Source of the DNA: Imbricaverruca yamaguchii
Taxonomy: Eukaryota; Arthropoda; Thecostraca; Neoverrucidae
Assembly (NCBI GenBank): GCA_034440575.1
Contig: JAOTOL010001245.1
Span: forward strand, 186,001-250,000
Direction of reading: 5' to 3'
DNA: 64,000 nucleotides
Numbering within the stretch: the stretch's first letter is position 1; every line of letters begins with the position of its first letter. The notes under the pieces were generated by a model. It had not been told where the DNA came from. It saw only the letters and a list, made by a program, of their open reading frames with translations, and made no database searches. The position numbers were made by a program, and so were the translations under genes. This document shows positions 33,345 to 45,300 of this stretch, piece by piece.

Positions 33345-36300
33345 CTGCAGAGGTCGCGTGCACAGTCAGACCTAATGACGGCCTCGTACAGCAGATGTGC
33401 GGATAACACAGGATGGCTTACAGGAAAACTTGTTATAGGAGCTCTGTGCCACCGTTTGGTGATGAATTCGTAGAGATGACATCACAGTAAGTTTATTTTC
33501 CGCGAGGAATTTCCTTCCTTCCCTCGTCAAAACAATCGCCGGCAAATTGCACGTGCAGTAGAGTCACTGACGTAGGCGGAAAATGGAGTGTCTGTACCAA
33601 GAAATCTCAGTCTCCCTGCTATACCCAGGGGGAATGATACCGACAGCGGAGGAGCCTTTGGCTCAGTTTCACTGCTATACTGACAGCGGAGGAGTGGCTG
33701 TTGGTTTTACAACACATCGACCGTTGAGTCATGCAGCGTCGCCAATCACTCACGCAGATTGGTCGCGGGCGAAAAGTAGCGACAAGCGAGACTAGAACCA
33801 ACAATATTTCGAGACGGGTAACTTACCCCCAGACTACTCGTTCCCCTGACATCGGAGGAGCATTTGGTTCAGTATCACTACAATACTGAGGGCGGAGGAG
33901 TGATACTGACAGCGGAGGAGCCTTGAACCCAGTTGCTGTGCTGGGGGCGGAGGCGAGATACTGAGAGCGGAGGACCCTTGAGCCCAGTTGCTGTGCTGGG
34001 GCGGGGGAGAGATACTGACAGCGGAGGACCCTTGAGCCCAGTTGCTGTGCTGGGGCGGGGGAGAGATACTGACAGCGGAGGAGCCTTTAGCCCAGTTGCT
34101 GTGCTGGGGCGGAGGAGAGATACTGACAGCGGAGGAGCCTTGAGCCCAGTTGCTGTGCTGGGGCGGGGGAGAGATACTGACAGCGGAGGAGCCTTGAACC
34201 CAGTTGCTGTGCTGGGGCGGAGGAGAGATACTGACAGCGGAGGACCCTTGAGCCCAGTTGCTGTGCTGGGGGCGGAGGAGAGATACTGACAGCGGAGGAG
34301 CCTTGAACCCAGTTGCTGTGCTGGGGCGGAGGAGAGATACTGACAGCGGAGGAGCCTTGAACCCAGTTGCTATGCTGCGGGCGGAGGAGAGATACTGACA
34401 GCGGAGGAGCCTTGAGCCCAGTTGCTGTGCTGGGGGCGGAGGAGAGATACTGACAGCGGAGGAGCCTTGAACCCAGTTGCTGTGCTGGGGCGGAGGAGAG
34501 ATACTGACAGCGGAGGAGCCTTGAACCCAGTTGCTATGCTGCGGGCGGAGGAGAGATACTGACAGCGGAGGAGCCTTTGGCTCGGTGTCAGCCGTGTCGG
34601 CCGCTGCGCCGAGCGGCCGGAACTGCTGGCCACGCGGCGGGATGGCCGTGTACGGCGGCGAGTCGGGACTGTAGCCATGGTAGCGGTTGCTGTTGTCGTA
34701 CATGCCGCTGGTGCGCCGCCGCTCGCCGCCGCCGGCGGACGATGCGCCGCGTTTTCCGGCCCGCTGCTCCCGCACGCTGAAACAGTGACAAGTGTCATCT
34801 ATCGGTGGTGACGGTAAGTTTTGATTTCGAAGCTTAACGACAGGGGCAGCGCATCCAGCAATAGTGTTCCGGGAGTTTGACGTCCGAACCAGCAGCACGC
34901 GTGCGGGAATGAACCTGAAGACCGTGTTGCCGGCGTTGATTCTGGACGCGTCGCGCCCACCGCTCCGTGCCAGCCGACAGGCAGCACCCGACGCTGCCGG
35001 ACGCAGAGCTGCCAACTCTCCCGGCTGCCAGATCGTGGGCTGGAATCACACCGCCGGCGGCAGTACCGAGTCCACCCGCCGTCAGCCTGTGCGAGAGGAT
35101 GGCAATCATGTGGGGCCTAGCAGTCGAATGTACTAAAAAAGAAAACTGTGTGATTCTCTTTCGGGCCCTGAAGAATCTATGGTGAATGTCGAGCAATTCC
35201 CAAGCTGATGAACAAGGCGCATTGGAGGTGCTCGTCGAGTTTACCTAGAGGGTGATCGAGTAGGGCCAGGTTATCCTTAGCATTGGTGTCGAAATGTGTG
35301 CTATTCAGAAGGTCGTCCCCCGCCCCCTCAATGTTGGATCGCCCCTCGCCGTGAACATTTACAATCTTAGTGTGGGCCCTATGGGATGGGCTCCAAGTCA
35401 ATGTGGGCCTGCCTATTGTGTCCACATATTGCCCACACCACGTCGATTGTGTTGAATAAATTTACACCCCTGCCCGTTACTGTTCAAATTCCTTGCTTCC
35501 GGAGCCTGAAAGCGTTAAATTAAAGGTAATCAACCCTCGAACCCAATCTACGCCCAACTATATTTGTGGAAAGAAAAAGTTCCTCTGAAAATAAAGTCCA
35601 GAAGTTACACCCGCCCAACAGTTGTTTTTTTAGAAATCGGGAGACTCGCCTATCTCGAGCCTCCGCTGCGAAGGTCGTAGGTTCGCCCCGGACACACCGA
35701 CGCCAGTCCATGCAAAGTCCTCAACAATAGGAAGCTCCTTTCACCTTGCGTGAAAAGAGCCCGAACCTGGTGGAACGCTGGAAGCATCGGATATTCTAAC
35801 ACCATCAGTGAAGACACGGACATGCCAACACCATTCGTGAAGACTTGACAACTATTACCTAATCTGGGGATCACCGAAACATTTTGGTTCTTGAACGTCT
35901 AGTGTACATCATAGGCCCAATGTAGATTTGTTGCCAGCATGGCCCAGCATCCGTCCCAGGGCTCTCCGCAAACGAGGTTCCGTACTACTTACCCGGGGTC
36001 GGTAAGGCAGCCACGACGCTGATACGGCGCCACCCTGCCGACTTAAACACCTCTTCCTGCATGCCCATAATTAACAATATAACGCCGAAATCTCAGCTGG
36101 TGATTGTGATCACGAGTCGCCCTGTTACTATATTTTGGAATGTTGTAATGCTACTAAATCGTTATGCAATACTACCAAATCGATATGGAATGCTACCAAA
36201 TTGATATGTAATGCTAACAAATCGCTATGTAATGCTACAAAATCGCTATGTAATGCAATGTAACGCTACCAAATCGCTGAAGATGGCGCCCAGCTGAGGC

Positions 36301-39300
36301 GTGTTGGTCACCATTGCGGGTGAGCGTGACAGCCGGCTCCAAACAGCTCCTTTCTCGTGAGTACCCGACCTGTCCCGTTATATTGTCCCGAGTTCGGCGA
36401 GGTTGAGCCCCCTTCATTTGGATGTGTTAGTGCACATACGTGTCGGGAATTTCAAGCATTTTAGTGCGTGGCATCAGAAGCTGAGCAAAAGCCACCAGAA
36501 GCTCATCAGCAGAAGCAGAGCAGAGGGCAACACAAGCTGATCGGCAGAAGCAGAGCAGAAGGCAGCAGAGGTAGAGCAGAAGGAATCAGAAGCTGAAAAG
36601 AAGCTTACCAGCAGAACCAGAGCAGAAGGCAGAACAAACTGAGCAGCAGAAGCAGAGCAGAAGGCACCAGAAGCTGAGCACCAGAAGCAGAGCAGAAGGC
36701 ACCAGAAGCTGATCAGCAGAACCAGAGCAGAAGGCAGTACACAATGAGCAGCAGAAGCAGAGCAGAAGGCACCAGAAGCTGAGCAGCAGAAGCAGAGCAG
36801 AAGGCACCAGAAGCTCAGCAGAAGAAGCAGAGCAGAAGGCATCAGAAGCTGAGAAGCAGGAGCAGAGCAGAAGGCATCAGAAACTCAGCAGAAGGCATCA
36901 GAAGCTGAACAGCAGAAGCAGAGCAGAAGGCACCAGAAGCTCATCAGCAGAATCAGAGCAGAAGGCAGTACACAATGAGCAGCAGAAGCAGAGCAGAAGG
37001 CATCAGAAGCTGAGCAGAAGAAGCAGAGCAGAAGGCACCAAAAGCTGAACAGAAGAAGCAGAGCAGAAGGCACCAAAAGCTCAGCAGAAGAAGAGCAGAA
37101 GGCATCAGAAGCTGAGCAGAAGGCATCAGAAGCAGAGCAGAAGGCACCAGAAGCTGAGCAGAAGAAGCAGAGCAGAAGGCACCAAAAGCTCAGTAGAAGA
37201 AGCCGAGCAGAAGGCATCAGAAGCTCAGCAGAAGGCATCAGAAGCAGAGCAGAAGGCAACAGAAGCAGACCAGCATGCTGGCGTCCATTAGTGGGCATGA
37301 CCAAGCATGTCTCGAATCAGAAATGAAAGCCATGAGCGTGGTGTGGCACAGGTGGGTTCAGAAGCTTCAATCGAGCCACATTTCCCATATAAGGCGGTGA
37401 GGTGGCGCTGCGCTCAACACACTGTTTCACCTCGACACCGTCTAGCAAGTTCACCTGGCAAATATTCAGACTAAATTCAATTGATAAACACACACAATCA
37501 ACCAAGCAAGCAAGCAACAACACAAGTAGTCGCTGTTGGCTAGGGTAGGGAGCGTAAAAGTTGAGTTAGTTCTTTGAGCTTTATAACGCACAAATTGCAT
37601 TGGTTATGCAACTACCATAGCAGGTCATAGGAGCATCGACGAGCGCATATTTAGTAATGATAGCCAGCGTTACAACTATGGTTTGCGACGAGATGAGGTC
37701 AAACTCTTACTAAGTACCTGGCAACATCGTTCGAACTGTGATTGTCCAGGAATGTCGGGGCACAAAGTGTGTTCGCCAATGGAGAGACTCACGCCTTGTC
37801 CCATCACAGGGACGTATCCAAGGAGTGGCGAAGTAGGTAACAAACATAACACACCTTTTCACCTTTGCTGCTTCATATTTGTAGGCCAACAGGCGGCATC
37901 TTTTTTTTATGAATGCGCCCGAAACAAACTTTGATATAAGTCACCTAGATGTGCAAAACACTCACACCCTCGCACATATTATAAGCGAGAAGCGGTACGG
38001 GAGTATACGTACCCTCGCCCAATTATACACAAAAATGCACAAAATGCACTTTTCACTGTTCAGCGGTTAAAGAAATAGGATTGGCACCCCTCCCTCCCCC
38101 ACCCCACCAAATTAAAACACGTTGCACCCATGCACACAGTCAAGATGCAGCAAAACACCGCAAATCCACGCAAACCATCCGCAAAAGCCAATCACACATG
38201 GGAGCGCCGGAGACCGGCACTGAGCATGCGCAGCAACGGCGCATGCGCACGAGCTACCGGACTTACTTCGCCAGCGGAATATTATCGTGCTCGCCGTAGG
38301 CATCGTACAGATACTCGCTGAAAACGGTGGTGTGTTAGTGGGCCGCAGTCGCAGATGTTGGCCGACGCGAGCGGCGAATAACGACAGCGATCAGCGTAGA
38401 AATGACAAGCACGTGACATTTGTCACTGCAGACTCGTGCGCTTGTATTTGAAGACAATGAGTGAAACGTGATTTAACACGCAAGGAGATGCGACGGATTA
38501 ATGGGAAAGAAGCGATTTTTTTGCGGTAGTCACTATTTACCCCAACAACCAGAACTCGGTTGGTATTGGTTTTTACGACACATCGACCGTTGAGTCATGT
38601 AGCGTCGCCAATCTCTCACGCCTATTGGTCGCGGGCGAAGAGTAGCGACAGGTGAACAACCAGAACTCATCGTGTGTGAAAATTGAAAGGCCTGTGAACA
38701 GAGACATGAATATTGGTGAGGTTGAAAGTGATGCAAGGCCCCTGGGGATCTCTTCGGGGTGAAGTCTAAAACTTCCATGGAGATTTGGGGGCTTGGGGGT
38801 CTGAAGCCTCTGTTCGAACAAAATCGAACTTTAGGGCCCCATGCCGTACATTAGACATGGAGCCAAAAATGCATGTCCGGCGCCCCTTCTCACCGCTCGC
38901 TCTAGCCCGAACATATGCCCACGCTAGCTGACTAAAATGCATTTTCAGCTCAGAAAATCCTCAATGTATCGCTGCACTTGTGCCACATCCACTGCCAGCC
39001 GGGGGCCGCAGGCTGACGACTCTCAGCCATCTCCTCACGAATTTGTGTGCCATTCAGACGCTCCACGACCTCATGCTACTATCGAATTCGCTCCTGCGCG
39101 GCTTCTGTCCTGCACTGCCCTCTGGTGGCAGCCTCATGGCTCCGCGCCTCTTCGTGGCTTCTTCTCCAGCAGGCAGATACGCGCGAGGCGAGATGCCAGA
39201 CCACGACAGACTACTCTTGGCTTGGAGATAGCTGACCAGTAGTGGCTTAGAGAGAACATGACTAAACGGCGACCACGTACGGTCGCCGTGGACACTCATG

Positions 39301-42300
39301 ACTTGACGTGACCTGACATGACATGGCATGACCCGACATGACCTGATATGCCATAATCCGACCTGACCTGACATGACCTGACATGATATACACGATAACA
39401 TGTGACATGACCCGATATGACAGACCCGCATGACCTCTGTTCGATAGCATGCTCAATGCTTAATGCTCAAAAGTAAATGCATATACATATGCATAATGAT
39501 ATCATGTGATGATAAATAAGCATACTGGCATAAGCATACTGGCATGGCAATGACAAGCGGATATAATGAAAACAAAACTAACATCCAAAGCGAGGCCAGC
39601 ATCAGGCCAGACGATCACTTCGCAGCTCACTTTGCCGCTCATGCTAGAAATGCACGCCTCAGTGCCTGATCGGCGCTGGACAGCATCGTGTTATCCAATT
39701 TTGACGTGCATCTGGCACCATTCGTTATCAGTTCATCCGCAGTACCGGACGTGTTCGCTGAAGAAGACCCTTGGGTTCTTTTACGACGCATTCAACCGTT
39801 AAGTCACATAGCGTCACTAACCTCTCATGCTGAATGGTCGCAGGTGGACTCTGTAAATTCCATCGGTTGTGAGATTCTAACCCACAATCTTGTGATCAAG
39901 AGTCCGACGCTCTACCAACTGAGCTACCGCGGCCCCCGACGTGCTCGCTGAGATAACGTACATCCCCTCTCAGGTGATGTCACATTATGACGTCACACAA
40001 TGACGTCACCATGACGTAATTAATCATACCTGAACATTAGGAGAGTTGCAGTGTATGGTCGGTGCCCTTATTGCGCCAACACCCATTCACCACCAGCTAG
40101 GTGGACCAGTCGACTATTTTGACTAAAGAGCGGGCCGACTGCGATGTCATTTAGCGCACACGGCTAGGAGGGCCCTAACTGTGCCGACAGTGTTGGGGAA
40201 GCATCGGCTGAATGGACTGCATTGGGATATCCTCCGATAGACCAACCGCAACGGCAATCCTCGACTATATTGACGATGTCTCGGTACCTCGGCTATGCCG
40301 ACCGTACCGGGAACAGTCAGTTGCGTGGGCGTGGCTTGGCAGCCTCAGATATACGGACTGTAACGGGGAAGCTCCAGTTTGCCTTATGTCGACCACACGG
40401 GTGGATAATTTGGGCTCTTCGGCAATCGAGTGATGGACAAGGAAGAGTCGAGCGCGTACCTCGCGGACCGGCCCAGAGTGGTTCGAATCGCTCGCGTCGA
40501 CGCAATTCCCCGTGACATTCCACGGTGCAAACTCAACCGTTGCTCTACTGTAGCAAGGTAAATATGGCGCAAAAACTAACTGCTCAAATTCACAATCAAG
40601 ATCGTGGCATATACGGGATACATAGTTAACTTACTATTGTCATAGTCTGCAAATGTCGAGACAAGCGTACGATTTATAGTTTACTTAGTATCGCCACAGT
40701 CCGAAAATGTATTCAAAAGTATGGCTGCTGCTCAATTTCGAGGTAAATTCAAGCAGATTCAAGTAGTACCTGAAACTAGATGCTGCTCGGTCACCGTGCA
40801 TTAACTCTCTAGAATGTCATACATGAAAAATTGCTATGAACGAAACGTGGGCACCGTTAGAGTAACTGGGAGCACAGGAAATTGCTGAGAACTTGCATGA
40901 AGCACACGTGACGCGAGAGCCGAATTCATCACACGATCGGCCTATTCTACCACCATAGCGACGGCATGTGAAATACTAGTCTACTACCTGCGCCAGGCGT
41001 TCCCAGTGGCGCCTTTGGAAGCTCAAACGCTCCGAGACTGTGCACATTCTACTAAACACCAGACACGAGCTGCCGAACGCTGTCGACGTTGCATCTACTA
41101 GTCTCCAACGCCCACACCCCCACTGCGTGTCACTACCTGCCAAATCTCTACCGGAACTCTACCCAACTCCACCGGCCGGCAGCGTCCACTCACTTGTTGG
41201 CGTAGGCCTCCGAGTATGGCTCCGTCTTCCGGTAGAGTGAAGTCAGGCGAAGGCCGACGATGACGCAGGGAATGAAGAGCAGCACGCTCCAGCCAATCGA
41301 CGCCCAGAAGCCGTTCTGGGGTGGGGGGTGGGGGTCAGAAACATCAATCGAGCCGCTAATCACCGACGTACACCGGCGACAGAGGGTAAGCATGTCCACA
41401 GCTTAGGCCGACGGCAACGTCGGGAGCGTTAAGTGCATGACCGTTATGGTAATTGAGGGTATCCACCGGCAAAGTAGCAATCTATATTACAAGACGCGAC
41501 ACAGACCAGAGAGCCGAACGTCACTGGAACCATGAGGCGAACAGACTGCGCTCGGAACTGCATCCCACTCGTGGGCTAGATTATTTCTTATCAGACGAAA
41601 TTGTATTCGGCATCGATGTTCATAAAGGAAGAACCTTGGCATCTCCTACCACGCATCCGATCGCCGCGCCATATCCAGCCGGCATGTGAGAAATGACAGC
41701 TGTGTGCTGACGAAGGGTTCTGCCTGGCGGAGACACCGGACCAGCAAAGTGGTCCCGGCACTAATCTTCCTTTGTTTGTTTGTTTGATGTTGCTCATTCG
41801 AGACAGTATGCCGGACGACAGGGACATAACCCATAAGCGTGGCGTGGCTCCTTGGAAAGGTCGTCCAACAAATGTATTCAGAACACCCCCGACCGTGTTC
41901 GTAGAATGCTGGAGCGCCGCTCCATCCTCTCTCAACTTAGTTGTTCTTGGGGTTTAGGGGCTCATGAACTGAATAGGTTATCCTCTCAACTTAGCAATTA
42001 TCGGGACGCAGTTCGCATATCTTAATTGAAAGGCGAAGACAGCCTTTTAATAGGAGTTTTACACTTTAACTACAATCATCTCCCTCGACGAAAAGCTAGT
42101 CCTCACAAGGGCATAGTGATGGTCCAAATACATCGGTTTCTGCTTGAAACAGTAGTTCACTCACGAACGGATAGATGACGTTACTGCAGAGGGTGACCTC
42201 GGTGCCGTTGTAGACGGTGCTGAGCGGGCCACATCGACCCAGCGTCTGCCGGAAGCTGCGCTCCACGCGCGCCGTGTACGCGTCCAGGTGCGCCAGAAAC

Positions 42301-45300
42301 TCGGCCGCGTACTCATCAGCCAGCTGACGACGGCGCGCTACGGTCAATATCGTCCAGGTGCGCCAGAAACTCGGCCGCGTACTCATCAGCCAGCTGACGA
42401 CGGCGCGCTACGGTCAATATCGTCCTGTGATCGTTCACTGGCTCCAAACAACTCGTGACAACGAGGTGTGGCTAGTGTCACTCGCTGGCGACGGTGCGGT
42501 ACGGCCAATGTCATTCTCCGCGGGCGCACTGGCTCGAAACAACTCGCAGCTATTTGGTGTTGCTAGTGTCACTCGCCGGCGACTGATGAACTGGATTGGC
42601 AGCAACTAGCAACAACACAGATGCGTCGCTGTTCCCACCCCCCAGCTCGCACGTTAGGCAGGAGATGGCGCCAGTAAACGACCATACGTGTGACCCGCTA
42701 CCGAGCTTACAATGACCTCAGACACGTTACAAAACCATGACACATAAACTACAACAACCGTCTTCCTCTCCTATTGACCTTGGCGACCTTATGACCCTTC
42801 ACACTGATCCCATGACTTCAACAGCTCTACACCAATTAAATCCCGGACATTCTCACACGGCACGCTCACGCCACTAACGCGATCCCCCGAGCGACGAGCT
42901 CGGTAGCCGCCCAACAGCACTGACCTCGATGACCTCGGAGCCACCGCGCGTTCTCAGGTACAGCTGAGCAGCCTCGGCCTGCTCGATCAGCTCCCGCACC
43001 GCCTCCGTCACGTTGGTGCGGTTGAAGCGCACGTGCTCCTGGAGCGACAGCGTCGCGTTCTGCCGGCCAGACAGCACGACGTCACCGACTGTTGGCACTG
43101 GTCTCACGCTACAACTGTCTGTACTTGTACCTGTAAGCCTGTGTTATTGGTACAGTCTGAATATCCATGAAGTAGGGGCTGCAGGAAATACATGATAATT
43201 ATAATGATAATGATGATGATTATTATTTGTATTGTTACTTTTAACATTGTTCGTCTTAAAATTTTTATTTTTTATTTTTAACCTTATGCCATCATTATTA
43301 TTATTGCCATTGTAATTATTATTACATTTCTTAGTTGTATCCTCATTATTATTCTTAATTTATATTTTTAACCTTATGGGTGTAGATTGATATAATTAGT
43401 CCCAAAACATTGGCTATGCTATCTTGAACGGAAATCTGAGGACACGTCTTCTAGATCTCAGTTTAGGGGAGCGAAATCCACTCCGCGCAGCAATCGGCTT
43501 CAAATGCCTAGGTCCAAGGAGCCGCTGGTGGAGCCGCTGGTGGAGCCGCTGGTGGAGCCGCTGGTGGAGCCGCTGGTGGAGCCGCTGATGGAGCCGCTGA
43601 TGGAGCCGCTGATGGAGCCGCTGGTGGAGCCGCTGGTGGAGCCGCTGGTGGAGCCGCTGGTGGAGCCGCTGGTGGAGCCGCTGGTGGAGCCGCTGGTGGA
43701 GCCGCTGGTGGAGCCGCTGGTGGAGCCGCTGGTGGAGCCGCTGGTGGAGCCGCTGGTGGAGCCGCTGGTGGAGCCGCTGGTGGAGCCGCTGGTGGAGCCG
43801 CTGGTGGAGCCGCTGGTGGAGCTGCTGGTGGAGCCGCTGGTGGAGCCGCTGGTGGAGCCGCTGGTGGAGCCGGGTCGGGCCCGGACGCGTCACTCACGTC
43901 AAACTTCTCGACACGGAGACGACAGCACACTCAACCGGGTTCCCCTTTTCTCGCAACAATGCACATCCTCACATTCACAGCTAAAACCACAGCTTCGCCG
44001 CCCACCTCCCCCTTCCTTCCCAGTCCGACGATGAACCATCATCCTCGCGCCCCCTCCCCTCCCCTCCCCTCCCCTCGCTGCAAAAGCCCGGTCTTACCCG
44101 CAGCGTGACGATGATCCTCGGTCATCTCGTCCACCACTTACCCGCAGCGTGACGATGATCTCGGTCGTCTCGTCCACCACTTACCCGCAGATGATCTCGG
44201 TCATCTCGTCCACCACTTACCCGCAGCGTGACGATGATCCTCGGTCATCTCGTCCACCACTTACCCGCAGCGTGACGATGATCTCGGTCATCTCGTCCAG
44301 CCACCTTACCCGCAGCGTGACGATGATCCTCGGTCATCTCGTCCACCACTTACCCGCAGCGTGACGATGATCTCGGTCATCTCGTCCACCACTTACCCGC
44401 AGCGTGACATGATCCTCGGTCTTTCTCCTGATGATCTCGGTCATCTCGTCCACCACTTACCCGCAGCGTGACGATGATCCTCGGTCATCTCGTCCACCAC
44501 TTACCCGCAGCGTGACGATGATCTCGGTCATCTCGTCCACCACTTACCCGCAGATGATCTCGGTCATCTCGTCCACCACTTACCCGCAGCGTGACGATGA
44601 TCTTCGGTCATCTCTCCACACTTACCCGCAGCGTGACGATGATCTTCGGTCATCTCGTCCACCACTTACCCGCAGCGTGACGATGATCTCGTATCTCCAC
44701 TACCATGTCTCGGTCATCTCGTCCACCACTTACCCGCAGATGATCTCGGTCATCTCGTCCACCACTTACCCGCAGCGTGACGATGATCCTCGGTCATCTC
44801 GTCCACCACTTACCCGCAGCGTGACGATGATCCTCGGTCATCTCGTCCACCACTTACCCGCAGCGTGACGATGATCTCGGTCATCTCTACATTAGCAGCG
44901 CGATGATCTCGGTCATCTCGTCCACCACTTACCCGCAGATGATCTCGGTCATCTCGTCCACCACTTACCCGCAGCGTGACGATGATCTCGGTCATCTCGT
45001 CCACCACCTGTTGCTGAGCCCCGAGGATGGCCGCCTGGTTACGCAGGCGGTTGGCGGCGCCACGCTCAGACGGCGGCAGGACGTCAGCGGCGTCCTCCAG
45101 GGCGGCGCCCATCTTCCCCAGGTCAACAGACGTGATCCGGTCCTCCAGCTGGGGGTCAGATGTCAGGTCAGGTCAGGTCAGGTCAGGTCAGGTCAGGTCA
45201 GGTCAGAAACGGTTAGTGGCATGTGAACTGAAAGAACGTAAACGATGAGTAATTAAATTATTTCGTGAAGACCCCACAGCAACAGGTTAGCATTGCATCC

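Noticed and set aside
32720..33406. 228-codon plus-strand frame
   Set aside because: Runs antisense through the prominin terminal exon, which has firm splice and family support. No family recognised for the plus frame.
39860..39936. tRNA-Lys gene on minus
   Set aside because: B-box changed (GTTAGAATC) and the sequence continues into the family K SINE body.
43508..43930. Leu-Val-Glu-Pro or Ala-Pro repeat protein
   Set aside because: A 12-bp array in prominin intron 11, open in all frames.
45159..45205. Telomere-type repeat
   Set aside because: AGGTC is not the arthropod TTAGG or metazoan TTAGGG repeat; short and intronic.
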